Shown here in pieces: positions 36,550-44,748 of a stretch of DNA of 64,000 nt. Origin of the DNA: Azospirillum formosense (lineage in GTDB: Bacteria; Pseudomonadota; Alphaproteobacteria; Azospirillales; Azospirillaceae); the NCBI RefSeq assembly GCF_040500525.1, contig NZ_CP159404.1, forward strand, positions 749,370 to 813,369. The letters are read 5' to 3'. The position numbers and the translations under genes are program-made. Below the pieces are notes generated by a model. That model saw only the letters and a list, made by a program, of their open reading frames with translations. It was not told the DNA's origin and made no database searches. Position 1 is the first letter of the stretch. Each line of letters starts with the position of its first letter.

Positions 36550-37596
36550 TCATGTCAGGGTGACCCGGTCGGGCGCCACCGACTTCAGCGGCGAATCGAC
36601 GATCAAACCGCGGAACAGGGCGCGCAGGTCGCCGGCCGGGCGCTTGGCGAGGCCGGCGGCGATGGCCCATTCCGCTTCCGCCACCAGATCGTCGAGGAAG
36701 CGGTCGTCGAAGGCGATCTGGAAGGTGAATTCGGACGTCGCCTCCAGGATCTCCTTGGACGGGGTGTGGATGCGCCGGGCGATCAGGTCGGCCCAGCCGC
36801 CGTCGGCGTGAATCAGCCGTTCCGCCGCCTGCAGCGCCTTGATGGCGCCGGCGACCAGCTCCGGCTTCTCCTTCACCACCTTCTCCGTGGTCAGCAGGAG
36901 CTGGTGGCTCTGGAAGAACCTCTCCAGCCCGTCCTGGGTCATCACCGCGGTCCTGCCGCCCGACTGGCGCTCCGCCACCACGGCCGACTGGCTGCTCCAG
37001 GCGAAGCCGTCGATGTCGCCGCGCACCAGGGCGGAGGTCATGTTGTTCGGGGTGAGGTCGACGATCTCGACGTCGCTCTGCGCCAGCCCGGCGAACTCCA
37101 GATACTTCGCCAGCATGTACTGGCCGGACGTGCCGACGCGGGTGGCGATCCGGCGGCCCTTCAGGCTGGCCGGCTTGGCCGGATCGATGCCGCCGTCCTT
37201 GCGGACGACGATCTTCATGTCGCGCGAATAGCGGCTGTAATTCACCAGGATCAGCGGGCGCAGCCCCTGCAGCACCGCGAACACCACCGGCGTTTCGGTC
37301 GAGGCGGAGAAATCGGCGGAGCCGGCGAGCAGAGCCTGCATCGAATCGCGCCCGCTCTCGAACTCCATGGTGTTGAGGTCGAAGCCCGCCTCGGCCCAGG
37401 TGCCGGCGGCCTCGGCGACGAAGGGCACCGCCCAGGTGTAGCCGGTGCTGCCGTAGGCCAGAGTCGCCTTGGCCGCGGCGGCGCGCGCGGGGCCGGCCCA
37501 CAGCGGCGCGGCGGCGAACGCGCCGGCGGTCACCGCCGCGCCCGCCAGCAGGCGGCGGCGGCTGAGCCTTACAGCGGATGGATCGAACACGGTCAT
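36550..37596 (-). CDS. ABC transporter substrate-binding protein with Tat-type signal
   Basis: A 348-residue periplasmic receptor. The N-terminus has a twin-arginine-like stretch (RLSRRRLLAGAAVTAGAFAAA...GPARA). The mature protein follows the SsuA/TauA/ThiY plan: AYGSTGYTWAVPFVAEAAGTWAEAGFDL, LAGSADFSASTETPVVFAVL and VGTSGQYMLAKYLEFAGL. It is the receptor of the ATPase-permease pair downstream. The gene before it encodes a ferredoxin, so the imported compound is probably a substrate of the flavoprotein-ferredoxin pair. The ligand is not identifiable by eye. Confidence 0.9.
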   Translation of the reverse strand: MTVFDPSAVRLSRRRLLAGAAVTAGAFAAAPLWAGPARAAAAKATLAYGSTGYTWAVPFVAEAAGTWAEAGFDLNTMEFESGRDSMQALLAGSADFSASTETPVVFAVLQGLRPLILVNYSRYSRDMKIVVRKDGGIDPAKPASLKGRRIATRVGTSGQYMLAKYLEFAGLAQSDVEIVDLTPNNMTSALVRGDIDGFAWSSQSAVVAERQSGGRTAVMTQDGLERFFQSHQLLLTTEKVVKEKPELVAGAIKALQAAERLIHADGGWADLIARRIHTPSKEILEATSEFTFQIAFDDRFLDDLVAEAEWAIAAGLAKRPAGDLRALFRGLIVDSPLKSVAPDRVTLT

Positions 37597-37630
37597 GGTC
37601 GGGAAACTCCTGTCGGGTGCGGCCGGGCGC

Positions 37631-37969
37631 TCAATGGGGCGCCAGCAGCCGGAAGGTCTGGTCGGCGGAACGGTTGTCGCGGTGGCCGTCGCTCCAGCCG
37701 ATGGCGCGGCGGTAGCTGCCGAAGAGGCCGGCGGCGGCCACCGCCTCCTCGGCGATCCCGGTCACCATCTCGGCGTCGGGGGCGACATAGAGGGCGTCGT
37801 CGGGGCAATGGGCTTCGCACAGGAAGCAGGTCTGGCAGTCGGACTGCCGGGCGATGGCGGGGGCGGCCCCTTTCCCTTGCCCGCCGGCCGTCTGGAACAC
37901 GTCCATCGGGCAGACGGCGACGCAGATGTTGCAGCCGGTGCAGCGGGTCGGACTGATCAGCTCGATCAT
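37631..37969 (-). CDS. 2x[4Fe-4S] ferredoxin-type subunit
   Basis: A 112-residue protein with two cluster motifs: C10-x2-C13-x2-C16-x3-C20-P and C45-x2-C48-x2-C51-x3-C55-P. A roughly 55-residue tail (MVTGIAEEAVAAAGLFGSYRRAIGW) follows. The start overlaps the stop of the flavoprotein gene by ATGA, so the two are translated together and probably form a complex. This FAD subunit plus two-cluster ferredoxin arrangement resembles adenylylsulfate reductase AprA-AprB, though both subunits differ clearly from true Apr proteins. It likely passes electrons to or from the flavoprotein. Confidence 0.93.
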   Translation of the reverse strand: MIELISPTRCTGCNICVAVCPMDVFQTAGGQGKGAAPAIARQSDCQTCFLCEAHCPDDALYVAPDAEMVTGIAEEAVAAAGLFGSYRRAIGWSDGHRDNRSADQTFRLLAPH

Positions 37970-39600
37970 GCCGCCAACTCCCGCTTCGCCCCGGACGGAT
38001 CCGGATGGAGCGGCGCCGGACGTGCGGAGACACGGACCTCGTCCAGCCCGCCGACCGTCAGCAGATGGCGCTGCGCCGGATCGAGGGCGGCATGGTCGAG
38101 CCGGCGGTGCATGCCGCGCGATTCCGTGCGCGCCAGCGCCGACCGGTACATCCAGCGGGCGGTCGCCAGCATCGCCGCGGCCTCCCGCACGCGCAGGGAG
38201 TCGTCGGCCGAGGACGGCGCGGCTCCGGCCGCGTCGCTCCACAGCCGGTCCAGCCGGGCGAGCGATCCGGTCAGCCCTTCCTCCGTGCGGAAATAGTTGA
38301 TGTGGTAGGGAAAGACCTCGGCCTGGACGGCGCGGGCCAGCGCCTCGGCGTCGATCGCCGCGCCCCGTCCCTCGCGCAGTCCGGCGCCGCCGGCCCGCCG
38401 CAGCGCGCGAGTTCCGTTCCCCAGGGCGCGGGCATGGTCGGCGGCGCCCTGCCCGGCCCAATGGCCGCTCGACATCGCCCAGGCGGCGTTGTGGCTGCCG
38501 CCGCCGGTGAAGCCGCCGCAGATCGGTTCGCGCGTCGCGGCGTCCCCCGCGGCGAACAGGCCGGGCACGGCGGTGGCGCAACTCTCGTCGACCAGCCGCA
38601 GGCCGCCGGTGCCGCGCACCGTGCCCTCCAGCCGCAGGGTCACCGGGAAGCGCTGGGTGAAGGGATCGATGCCGACGCGGTCGAAGGGCAGGAAGAAGTT
38701 CGGCTGCGCCTGGCGCATCGCCGCCCTCAGCTCCGGTTCGGCCCGGTCGAGGCAAGCGTAGACCGGCTCGGTCGCCAGGACGCGCGCGATCACCGAACGG
38801 CCTCCCTTGGACGCGGCGCCCGGAATGGCCGCGCCGTCCGCCCGCGTGAAGCTGGCCCACTGATAGAGCAAGGTCTTGGTCACCGACCCGAAGGCCGGAG
38901 CGATGGCGTAGGCGTTGGAGAATTCCATCCCCGACAGGTCGGCCCCGGCCTCCGCCGCCATCAGCAGACCGTCGCCGGTCAGCACATTGCAGCCAAGCGC
39001 CTTGCTGAGGAAGGCGCAGCCGCCGGTGGCGATGACCACCGCCTTCGCCCGGACGACCCAGCCGCCGCCCTTCTGCCGCCGCACGCTGGCCGCGCCGGCC
39101 ACGGCGCCGCCGTCATCGACCAGCAGCTCCAGCGCCGGGCAATGGTCGAGGATGGTCACGCCGGCCTGTTTCACCCGGCGGCGCATCAGCCGCATGTATT
39201 CCGGCCCCTGCACCGACACGCGGCGGTCCCGCCCGTCGGCGTCGCGCGGAAAGGGATAGCCCCAGTCGGCGAGCTGCCCGACCGCGGCGTGGGTGCGGTC
39301 GAGCACGCGGTCCATCCAGCCGTGATCGGCCAGATGACCGCCGAGCCCCTCGCGCGCCGCCTTGGCAGCCGCGCGCCGGCCCGGGTCGGGGTCGACGTAC
39401 CACAGGGTGGTTCCCGACGCGGCGGTGGCGCCGGACGTGCCGCAGAAGCCCTTGTCGGCCAGGACGGTGCGGGCACCGGCCGTCGCGGCGGCGATGGCCG
39501 CCCAGGTGCCGGCGGGGCCGCCGCCCAGAACGAGGACGTCGGCGTCGAGTTCAAACGATGAAGCGGGTGGATTGGCGGGAGCGCCGGGCGCGTTGGCCAT
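37966..39600 (-). CDS. FAD-dependent oxidoreductase, fumarate-reductase/AprA-like flavoprotein subunit
   Basis: A 544-residue flavoprotein. Residues 21-31 carry VLVLGGGPAG; KGFCGTSGATAASGTTLWYV is the second FAD-contacting block; AVVIATGG and CGGFTGGGSHNAAWAMSSGHWAGQ are the later blocks of the succinate dehydrogenase/fumarate reductase/AprA superfamily. The ATG at 39600 has a GGAGG 7 nt upstream and is preferred over a GTG at 39627. It is the first gene of the minus-strand organosulfur operon and is translationally coupled to the ferredoxin. No fumarate-reductase membrane subunits are near. It probably oxidises or reduces the compound imported by the adjacent ABC system. Confidence 0.9.
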   Translation of the reverse strand: MANAPGAPANPPASSFELDADVLVLGGGPAGTWAAIAAATAGARTVLADKGFCGTSGATAASGTTLWYVDPDPGRRAAAKAAREGLGGHLADHGWMDRVLDRTHAAVGQLADWGYPFPRDADGRDRRVSVQGPEYMRLMRRRVKQAGVTILDHCPALELLVDDGGAVAGAASVRRQKGGGWVVRAKAVVIATGGCAFLSKALGCNVLTGDGLLMAAEAGADLSGMEFSNAYAIAPAFGSVTKTLLYQWASFTRADGAAIPGAASKGGRSVIARVLATEPVYACLDRAEPELRAAMRQAQPNFFLPFDRVGIDPFTQRFPVTLRLEGTVRGTGGLRLVDESCATAVPGLFAAGDAATREPICGGFTGGGSHNAAWAMSSGHWAGQGAADHARALGNGTRALRRAGGAGLREGRGAAIDAEALARAVQAEVFPYHINYFRTEEGLTGSLARLDRLWSDAAGAAPSSADDSLRVREAAAMLATARWMYRSALARTESRGMHRRLDHAALDPAQRHLLTVGGLDEVRVSARPAPLHPDPSGAKRELAA

Positions 39601-40063
39601 CGGAAACCTCCGGGGCTGATCGGTCACATGGGCCAGCAGCGGACGGAGCGTCGGCAGCGGGTCCGAGTCCGATATTTCACGTCTCTGTTTCGCTTTAAGA
39701 TGCTGAAACTATACTTACACAGTAGTTATTAAGCGCATACAAAAATATGCGTTCTTGTAAAAATTTTCGGCCGGCACGCCGGGCCGGCATGCCCGATGAA
39801 GGGACGATGCCGGCCGCGTTCGGCGCGTTCCGTGGGTTATCGGGCGGCGATCCTCACGCCTCCGCCAGCGCCCGCTCCGGATCGGCGCGCAACTCACGGC
39901 CTGTCGCAGCGCGCCCCGGAGCGCCGGGCCGGCACCAGCAACCCCTGATCTCATCGATCAAAAAGGACAGGACCCGTGCGTTCGCCGCCTCGCTGACGAC
40001 GATCCTCGACCGCTTCCCCGTGGAACGGTCCAACGTTTCCGCGCCGCGCAAGCAACCGCCCGT
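39601..40063. promoter_or_regulatory. Promoter region of the minus-strand organosulfur operon
   Basis: About 460 bases without a gene. The part at 39670-39770 is the most AT-rich stretch in the neighbourhood and, read on the minus strand, contains TATAGT (39708-39713) as a possible -10 about 110 bases before the flavoprotein start. A 9-bp inverted repeat (GGCCGGCAT/ATGCCGGCC, 39782-39815) may terminate the LysR transcript coming from the other side. The rest is GC-rich with no visible feature. Confidence 0.5.
39734..39751. promoter_or_regulatory. Dyad CGCATA-CAAAAA-TATGCG in the operon promoter
   Basis: A perfect 6-bp inverted repeat around a 6-base A-rich centre, just upstream of the candidate -10 on the minus strand. 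Its position and symmetry suit an operator, perhaps for a sulfur regulator, though no CysB-type gene is in the window. Confidence 0.4.
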
Positions 40064-40954
40064 TCAGCGTTCCGGCATGGGGTCGGCGGCGAACTCCGCC
40101 GTGAACAGCGCGACCAGATGCTCGATCACCGCCCGGACCCGCGGCACGTCGCGCAGGTCCGGATGGAGCACCAGCCACCCCTCGCGCTCCAGGGGCGGGG
40201 CGTCGCAGGGCACCGGCACGAGATCCGGCTCCGCCGCCGCCAGCCAGAAGGGCAGCAGCGCCACCCCGAATCCCGCCTTCGCCGCCGCGAGCTGGGTCTG
40301 CAGGCTGTTGGAGCGGAAGGCGACGCGGCGCCCGGCCATGTGGCGGGCCAGCCAGACCGCCTCCGGCAGGTCGGCCAGCGCCTCGTCGTAGCCGATCACC
40401 GTGTCGGGCGCCCCGGCGGCGGCGAACAGGCCGTAGCCCATGGTGGCGAGCCGCCGCGCGATCAGGTCGCCGCGCTGCGGCCGGGCGAGCCGGACGGCGA
40501 TGTCGGCCTCCCGCCGCGCGAGGCTGAGCGACCGGTTGTCCACCGTCACCTCCAGGTCGATTCCCGGGTGGCGGGCGCGGAACGGCCCCAGCCGCGGCAT
40601 CAGGAAGCGGTCGGCCAGCGCCTGGGTGGTGGTCAGCCGGACGGTGCCGGTCAGCCCGGCCTCCCGTCCGTCCCGGCTCGACGCTTGGCGCAGAATGGCC
40701 AGCGCCCGCTCGTCCATCCCGTCGGCCAACGCGAAGACCGCCTCGCCGTCGGCGGTCAGGCTGTAGCCGTCAGCCCGCCGATCCACCAGACTGCGGCCCA
40801 GCCCCTCCTCCAGCGCGGCAACCCGGCGCCCGACCGTCGCGTGGCTGATCCGCAGCGCGCGCGCCGCCGCCGACAGGCTGCCGGTGCGGGCCAGCGCCAG
40901 GAAGATCCGCAGATCGTCCCAGTTCAGGACGGCTGTTTGTTTATGAACAGGCAT
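40064..40954 (-). CDS. LysR-family transcriptional regulator
   Basis: A 296-residue DNA-binding regulator. The N-terminal winged HTH is LRIFLALARTGSLSAAARALRISHATVGRRVAALEEGLG, followed by linker and a periplasmic-binding-like effector domain (LTGTVRLTTTQALADRFLMPRLGPFRARHPGIDLEV). It is read away from an isochorismatase-type gene with 83 bp between the starts, the classic LysR-target arrangement, so it probably controls that gene and itself. The effector is unknown. The HTH differs from CysB/Cbl regulators, so it is not an obvious master of the neighbouring sulfur operons. Confidence 0.92.
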   Translation of the reverse strand: MPVHKQTAVLNWDDLRIFLALARTGSLSAAARALRISHATVGRRVAALEEGLGRSLVDRRADGYSLTADGEAVFALADGMDERALAILRQASSRDGREAGLTGTVRLTTTQALADRFLMPRLGPFRARHPGIDLEVTVDNRSLSLARREADIAVRLARPQRGDLIARRLATMGYGLFAAAGAPDTVIGYDEALADLPEAVWLARHMAGRRVAFRSNSLQTQLAAAKAGFGVALLPFWLAAAEPDLVPVPCDAPPLEREGWLVLHPDLRDVPRVRAVIEHLVALFTAEFAADPMPER

Positions 40955-41037
40955 TGCGCAAACCTATCGGATGTCCAGCCAAAATCACACAGGGCACACT
41001 GCGCTCCGCCCCTGCCCTTTCCGGAGCCGCAACCACC

Positions 41038-41640
41038 ATGAGCGCCATCCCGAAGACCCTGCTCGCCCTCGCCGGCGCCCCCGCCACGCCGAGCCCGCTC
41101 GACTCCGCGGCGCTGGTGCTGATCGACGCCCAGCGCGAATACACTGAGGGCGCCCTTCCCCTGGTCGGGGTGGAGGCCGCGGTGGCCGAGGCCGCGCGTC
41201 TGCTGGAGCGGGCACGCGAGGCCGGCGTTCCGGTCTTCCACATCGTCCACCACGGCAAGCCCGGCGGCGCCCTGTTCAACCCGGAAGGCCCGCTATCCGG
41301 CATCGTCGCCCCGCTGCTCCCGCTGGACGGCGAGACGGTGGTGGTGAAGCACCTGCCCAACGCCTTCGCCGGGACGGAGCTGGACGCGCTGGTCCGGGCC
41401 ACCGGGCGCAAGGAACTGATCGTCGCCGGCTTCCAGACCCACATGTGCGTCAGCAGCACGGTGCGCGCCGCCCTCGACCTCGGCTGGCGGACCACCGTGG
41501 TGGACGCCGCCAGCGCCACCCGCGACCTTCCCGACGGGGCCGGCGGCGTGATCCCGGCCGAGGCGCTGCACCGCGCCAATCTCGCCGCCCTGGCCGACCG
41601 CTTCGCCGTCGTGGTCAAGAACAGCCGGTCCTGGGCGTAA
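41038..41640 (+). CDS. Isochorismatase-family cysteine hydrolase
   Basis: A 200-residue cytoplasmic hydrolase. The catalytic triad is visible as D30 (LVLIDAQREY), K104 (VVVKHLPNAF) and C137 (GFQTHMCVSSTVRAALDLGW). Members of this superfamily hydrolyse C-N or ether bonds in nicotinamide, carbamoyl compounds or isochorismate; the TEL(D/E)ALVRATGRKELIVAGFQTHMC pattern is common in amidase-type members of unknown substrate. The ATG at 41038 is preceded by CGGAG. The divergent LysR gene next to it is the likely regulator. Confidence 0.9.
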   Translation: MSAIPKTLLALAGAPATPSPLDSAALVLIDAQREYTEGALPLVGVEAAVAEAARLLERAREAGVPVFHIVHHGKPGGALFNPEGPLSGIVAPLLPLDGETVVVKHLPNAFAGTELDALVRATGRKELIVAGFQTHMCVSSTVRAALDLGWRTTVVDAASATRDLPDGAGGVIPAEALHRANLAALADRFAVVVKNSRSWA

Positions 41641-42039
41641 GGACGGCGCGGCGATCAAGGGGACGCGCCCGAACCGGGTGACCTTCCCTTGCATCGCGGC
41701 GGCCCTGGCCGAGGACGCGCTGCTGATCCTGACCGGCCCGCTGCTGGTCGTCATCCTCCTCACCCTCCGCCGGAGCGGCAAGCGCGTGTTCGCGGAACGA
41801 CCAGCGTGCGGCGGGAGCCTTTCTCTGCTTGGAAGGACATGGCGGTCGCGTTTGCCCCCTCTCCGATCTCGTGAAGGAAAAAATCAGCTTTGGTCTATTT
41901 AACATTTTTTATTTGTATAATTTCAAAAATAGTACATCGTAATGCAATTATCCAATTCCCATTTCCCTTTTAAAAAAGTAGAGTTTTCTTGCCGGCGGAC
42001 GACCGCGCCGCCGGGTGAAGACGGGGGAGATACGCCACC
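41641..42039. promoter_or_regulatory. AT-rich promoter region of the tau-betC-ssu operon
   Basis: About 400 bases without a supported gene. The segment 41880-41995 is strongly AT-rich against a very GC-rich background. It holds a consensus-like -10 (TATAAT, 41916-41921) flanked by a dyad CTATTT (41895-41900) / AAATAG (41927-41932). A GGGGGAG ribosome site immediately precedes tauA. The layout fits sulfate-starvation control, but no regulator site can be named with confidence. Confidence 0.55.
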
Positions 42040-43041
42040 ATGAAGCAGTTCCTGCCTTCCATCGCCCTGTTCGCGCTGGCCACCCTGGCGCCGATCTCCG
42101 CCGAGGCCGCCGGCAAGATCGTCGTCGCCTACCAGACCGACGCGCTGCCGTCGTCGGTGGCCATCGCCAACGGAGACTTTGCCAAGGCGACCGGCGCCGA
42201 GATCGATTTCCGCAAGTTCAATTCGGGCGCCGACATTTTCGCCGCCATCGCCGCGGGCGACGTCCAGGTCGGCTATGTCGGCTCCAGCCCCTTCGCCGCC
42301 GCGGTCAGCCGCGGGCTGGACGTGAAGGCCTTCTACCTCGCCAGCTCCTCCGGAACGGACGAGGCGCTGGTGGTCCGCAACGGCTCCGGCATCGAGAAGC
42401 CCGCCGACCTGAAGGGCAAGAAACTGGCCGCCGCCCCGGTCTCGACCGACCATTACCAGCTCCTCGCCGTCCTGAAGCAGGAGACGCTGAGCGAGCGTGA
42501 CGCCCAGGTCTTCGCCATCCCGCAGCCCGACATCGTCGCGGCCTGGAATCGCGGCGACCTCGACGGCGCCTTCGTCTGGGACCCGGCGCTGACCGAGCTG
42601 AAGAAGACCGGCAAGGTGCTGCTGACCTCCCGGCAGGTGGCCGATCGCGGCGCCCCGACCTTCACCGCCTGGGTCGCCACCGCCGCCTTCGCCAAGGAAA
42701 ACCCGGCCTTTCTGAAGAGCTTCGCCGGGGTGGTGGAGCGCTACAGCGTCTCCTTCCGCGACGACAAGGCCGCCTGGGGGCCGGAGTCGCCGAACGCCAA
42801 GACGCTGGCCGGGCTTCTCGGCGGCACGCCGTCCGACCAGGCGGCGGCGCTGAACAACCTGTCGCTGATCCCGGCGAAGCAGCAGGCCACCAAGGACTGG
42901 CTGGAGGGCGGCGAGAACAGCGGCACCGCCCGAATCCTGAAGGAAACCGCCGAATTCCTGAAGGAGCAGAAGAAGGTCTCCACCGTGCTGCCCAGCTACG
43001 GCGGCTTCGTCACGGCGGATTACGTCAAGGCCCTGCCCTGA
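42040..43041 (+). CDS. tauA: Taurine-type ABC transporter substrate-binding protein
   Basis: A 333-residue periplasmic receptor with a clear signal peptide (MKQFLPSIALFALATLAPIS, cleaved after AEA). The mature sequence follows TauA closely: VAYQTDALPSSVAIANGDFAKATGAEIDFRKFNSGADIFAAIAAGDVQVGYVGSSPFAAA and GAFVWDPALTELKKTGKVLL. TauA binds taurine and related sulfonates for import. It is the first gene of an eight-gene plus-strand operon, with tauB 24 bp downstream. Confidence 0.93.
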   Translation: MKQFLPSIALFALATLAPISAEAAGKIVVAYQTDALPSSVAIANGDFAKATGAEIDFRKFNSGADIFAAIAAGDVQVGYVGSSPFAAAVSRGLDVKAFYLASSSGTDEALVVRNGSGIEKPADLKGKKLAAAPVSTDHYQLLAVLKQETLSERDAQVFAIPQPDIVAAWNRGDLDGAFVWDPALTELKKTGKVLLTSRQVADRGAPTFTAWVATAAFAKENPAFLKSFAGVVERYSVSFRDDKAAWGPESPNAKTLAGLLGGTPSDQAAALNNLSLIPAKQQATKDWLEGGENSGTARILKETAEFLKEQKKVSTVLPSYGGFVTADYVKALP

Positions 43042-43065
43042 ACGCGGCCGGACGGGAGATGCGCC

Positions 43066-43869
43066 ATGCTCCGGGTGCAGAACGCCAGCGTGTTCTTTCC
43101 AGGCCGTGACGGCGGGATGGTCCACGCGCTGGACCGCGCGTCGCTGGACATCGACGCCAACAGCATCGTCGTCGCGCTGGGCGCGTCGGGCTGCGGCAAG
43201 TCCACGCTGCTGAACGCCATCGCCGGCTTCCTTCCGCTGTCGGACGGCCGCATCACGCTGGACGGCCGGCCGGTGGACCGCCCCGGCGCCGACCGCGGCG
43301 TGGTGTTTCAGAAGGACACGCTGCTGCCCTGGAAGAGCGTGCTGGACAATGTGGCGCTCGGCCTGGATTTCGCCGGCCTTCCTTTGCGGGAACGCCGGGA
43401 CCGCGCCGCGGAGCTGCTGCGCCTCGTCGGGCTGGAGGGCTTCGCCAGATCGGCCCCGCACGAGCTGTCCGGCGGCATGCGCCAGCGCGTCGGCATCGCC
43501 CGCGCGCTGGCCACCGACCCGAAGATCCTGCTGATGGACGAGCCGTTCGGCGCGCTCGACAGCCTGACGCGGGAGCAGATGCAGGAACTGCTGGTCGACG
43601 TCTGGGCGCGCACCGGCAAGCGCATCTTCTTCATCACCCACTCCATCGAGGAGGCGCTGTTCCTCGGCACGACGGTGGTGGTGATGTCGCCGCGCCCCGG
43701 CCGGATCGTCGCCCGCTTCGACCTCGATTTCGTCCGACGCTTCGCCGCCGAACGGGACGTGCGCGCCATCCTGTCCGACCCGGAGTTCGGGGATCTGCAC
43801 AACCGCATCCGCGACCTCGTCCACCGTCCGCATCACGCGACGGTCCACCGCGGGGAGACGCTGCAATGA
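43066..43869 (+). CDS. tauB: Taurine ABC transporter ATPase
   Basis: A 267-residue ABC ATPase: Walker A GASGCGKST, Q-loop VVFQKDTLLPWKSVLDNVALGL, signature LSGGMRQR, Walker B ILLMDEPFGALD, switch FITHSIEEALFL. The Q-loop and the EPFGALDSLTREQMQ segment are typical of TauB. It powers taurine import with TauC, whose start overlaps its stop by ATGA. GGGAG precedes the start by 8 nt. Confidence 0.94.
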   Translation: MLRVQNASVFFPGRDGGMVHALDRASLDIDANSIVVALGASGCGKSTLLNAIAGFLPLSDGRITLDGRPVDRPGADRGVVFQKDTLLPWKSVLDNVALGLDFAGLPLRERRDRAAELLRLVGLEGFARSAPHELSGGMRQRVGIARALATDPKILLMDEPFGALDSLTREQMQELLVDVWARTGKRIFFITHSIEEALFLGTTVVVMSPRPGRIVARFDLDFVRRFAAERDVRAILSDPEFGDLHNRIRDLVHRPHHATVHRGETLQ

Positions 43870-44720
43870 CCGACGCCGCCCGCACGACCACCGAACCACT
43901 GACCGAACCCGCAACCCGCCCCCGGACCGTCGCGCTGCGGCCCTTTGGGCTGGACGGCGCGCGGACCGGACCGATCAGCGCGGCCACCGGGCTCCTGCTG
44001 ATCGCCCTGTGGTTCCTGGTGTCGCATTACCGGCTGGTGACGCCGCTGTTCCTGCCCGCGCCGGGGGAGGTGGCCGCCCAGTTCCTCGCCATCCTGGAGG
44101 ACGGCTACGCCGGCGCCACGCTTGGGGAGCATGTGTCGGCGAGCCTGCTGCGCATCCTCGCCGCGGCGCTGATCGCGGCGTCGCTCGGCATTCCGCTGGG
44201 GCTGGCGATGGGGCTGAACCGCTGGGCCAAGGGCGTCCTCGACACCCCCATCGAGTTCTACTGGCCGCTGCCGCCGCTGGCCTACCTGCCGCTGATGATC
44301 ATCTGGCTGGGCATCGGGGAGGTGTCGAAGATCGCCCTGCTGACGCTGGCGATGTTCGCCCCGATCTGCCTGTCGGCGCAGGCCGGCGTGCGGTCGCTGC
44401 CCATCGAGCGGGTCAATGCGGCCCTGTCGCTGGGGGCCACGCGCTGGCAGCTCTTCCGCGCCATCGTGCTGCCCAGCGCCCTGCCGGAGATCCTGACCGG
44501 CCTGCGCATCGCGATCGGCGTCGGCTGGAGCACGCTGGTCGCCGCGGAGCTGATCGCGGCGACGCGCGGCATCGGCTTCATGATCATGTCCGCCTCGCAT
44601 TTCCTGGCCACCGACGTGGTGTTCGTCGGCATCGGCATCATCGCCGCCTGGGCCTTCGCCTTCTCCTACGGGATGCGCCTGCTGGAATCCTGGCTGGTGC
44701 CGTGGAAGGGCAAGACCTGA
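43866..44720 (+). CDS. tauC: Taurine ABC transporter permease
   Basis: A 284-residue membrane protein with about six helices. The coupling-loop region FYWPLPPLAYLPLMIIWLGIGEVSKIALL and AGVRSLPIERVNAALSLGATRWQLFRAIVLPSALPEILTGLRIAIGVGWSTLVAAELI follow TauC/SsuC permeases closely. It is translationally coupled to tauB. The choline-sulfatase gene begins 28 bp after its stop. Confidence 0.94.
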   Translation: MTDAARTTTEPLTEPATRPRTVALRPFGLDGARTGPISAATGLLLIALWFLVSHYRLVTPLFLPAPGEVAAQFLAILEDGYAGATLGEHVSASLLRILAAALIAASLGIPLGLAMGLNRWAKGVLDTPIEFYWPLPPLAYLPLMIIWLGIGEVSKIALLTLAMFAPICLSAQAGVRSLPIERVNAALSLGATRWQLFRAIVLPSALPEILTGLRIAIGVGWSTLVAAELIAATRGIGFMIMSASHFLATDVVFVGIGIIAAWAFAFSYGMRLLESWLVPWKGKT

Positions 44721-44748
44721 CGCTTTCCCGAACCGGAGTGCCTCAACC

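Noticed and set aside
37966..39600. True adenylylsulfate reductase AprA or fumarate reductase
   Set aside because: Only the FAD blocks match; no membrane subunits or sulfite reductase genes are nearby and the sequence lacks obvious AprA-specific stretches, so only a superfamily-level call is justified.
41678..41902. A 74-residue plus-strand frame with a hydrophobic stretch between the isochorismatase gene and tauA
   Set aside because: No ribosome site, the N-terminus overlaps GC-rich non-coding-like sequence, and it runs into the AT-rich promoter region.
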